Assembly: GCA_027563935.2 (NCBI GenBank)
Contig: CM050450.1
Coordinates: 27,019,439 to 27,083,438, forward strand
Reading direction: 5' to 3'
Origin: Costus lasius
Taxonomy: Eukaryota; Streptophyta; Magnoliopsida; Zingiberales; Costaceae
DNA length: 64,000 nt
In this document: positions 63,478 through 64,000 of the stretch, one piece after another
How the letters are laid out: every line of letters starts with the position of its first letter
Numbering within the stretch: position 1 is the stretch's first letter
Position numbers and translations under genes: made by a program
Notes under the pieces: model-generated
Databases searched by the model: none
Seen by the model: the letters and a program-made list of their open reading frames with translations, nothing else
Told to the model about the DNA's origin: nothing

Positions 63478-64000
63478 TGATGACTCAAAAATCTATAGTA
63501 TATTTTGTATTAATTAATTAGTCTTTTTGAGTCATATTCATGCTCTTTTGTTTATTTTTATGCCTTATTTGCCAAATATTTCAGAATCTACACATTTTCT
63601 GGTTTTTGATCAATTTCAGGTAAAAAGACATCATTTTAATGGGTTTTCAAGCAATCCGAGTGCATAGACGAATTCTAATCATCAAGAGGAGATTACATGA
63701 CGAATTTCAAGCCAATTAGAGTATTCCGCAAAATTACGGCAGTGGTTTTACTGGGCCGTGGTTTTACTTACGGGCCGTGGTTTTACTGGGCTTACAGACT
63801 AAACCATGGCACTACTGTATTTTATTTCCTCTACCGTAATTTTAAGAGATTTTTATCTAGAGAAAAATACGGCACTACCGTAATTAATATTACAGCCGTA
63901 ATCTCGTCAAGCCAGATTTGAAGCATGACGAATAAATCATGGCACTGCCGTAGTTTTTATAACAGCCCATAATTCTTCCAAATTTTTCCACAGAAGAAAT
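63478..64000 (+). repeat. Athila-type LTR inserted in the Tekay 3' LTR, runs off the window
   Basis: It starts TGATGACTC exactly where the two Tekay LTRs stop matching. The hairpin-word array (63731-63960) uses ACGG/CCGT words with T/A at the outer position (TACGG-CACTA-CCGTA at 63868-63882). Flank CTTAT (63473-63477) should recur after its end if it is complete. Confidence 0.7.

Noticed and set aside
1..64000. tRNA, rRNA or other structured RNA genes
   Set aside because: No cloverleaf with A and B boxes or rRNA signature was recognised on either strand; tRNA-like words found are only retroelement primer-binding sites.

Overview
The window is nuclear DNA of a flowering plant. Two host genes with plant splice sites are present, and about three quarters of the rest is nested LTR-retrotransposon sequence with some MITEs and a plastid-DNA insertion. 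The plant family cannot be fixed from the sequence. The intact chromovirus looks Galadriel-like, a clade known from banana relatives among others, but that is only compatible with a monocot, not proof.

Host genes. At the left edge (9-1073, minus strand) lie the first coding exon, an intron-containing 5' leader and a possible TATA box of a TOM1-like (TOL) ubiquitin-receptor gene. At 19017-29627 (plus strand) lies an RCD1/SRO1-type gene with WWE, PARP-like and RST domains. It has six coding exons whose phases all agree and which predict 565 residues. It also has a 3-kb leader intron, a possible uORF, and introns holding MITE-like sequence, two tandem-repeat arrays and a copy of plastid rpl2.

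1990-16800. An old reverse-oriented Ty3/gypsy copy (1990-2413 and 10756-11420) is split by a young chromovirus (2414-10755). The chromovirus has two equal-length 1,789-bp LTRs, a PBS, a PPT and an open 1,312-codon pol. To its right are Athila remnants, an Athila LTR (about 13525-16757) and, inside that, a solo LTR with a perfect TTTTG target duplication (14444-16101). A LINE fragment (16905-17385) follows.

32200-53000. This is a graveyard of Athila-type pieces: a gag fragment (34340-34775), a gag-only element with a hAT MITE inside gag (39370-43955), a minus-strand gag-PR-RT remnant with its LTR (44725-48817), and two further LTR pieces (49339-50940, 52236-52620). Between 35.2 and 38.65 kb sit five different tandem arrays.

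53058-64000. A decayed Tekay/Del-type chromovirus has a 3.86-kb 5' LTR, gag with two zinc knuckles, and a pol cut inside the integrase core by a second solo LTR (60118-61591). Its 3' LTR is itself cut by another LTR at 63478.

Most interesting signal. The Athila-type LTRs carry, upstream of their TATA boxes, arrays of short hairpin words such as AATCACN..N'GTGATT and CACGG..CCGTG. The words differ between LTRs, but the two arms change together. The 35.2-36.25 kb array is the clearest case: about 27 units of 30-41 bp, where an outer arm pair (TGCTC/GAGCA, TACTC/GAGTA, TACCC/GGGTA, TATCC/GGATA) and an inner pair (GTC/GAC, GCC/GGC) both covary. I know of no described element feature that explains this.
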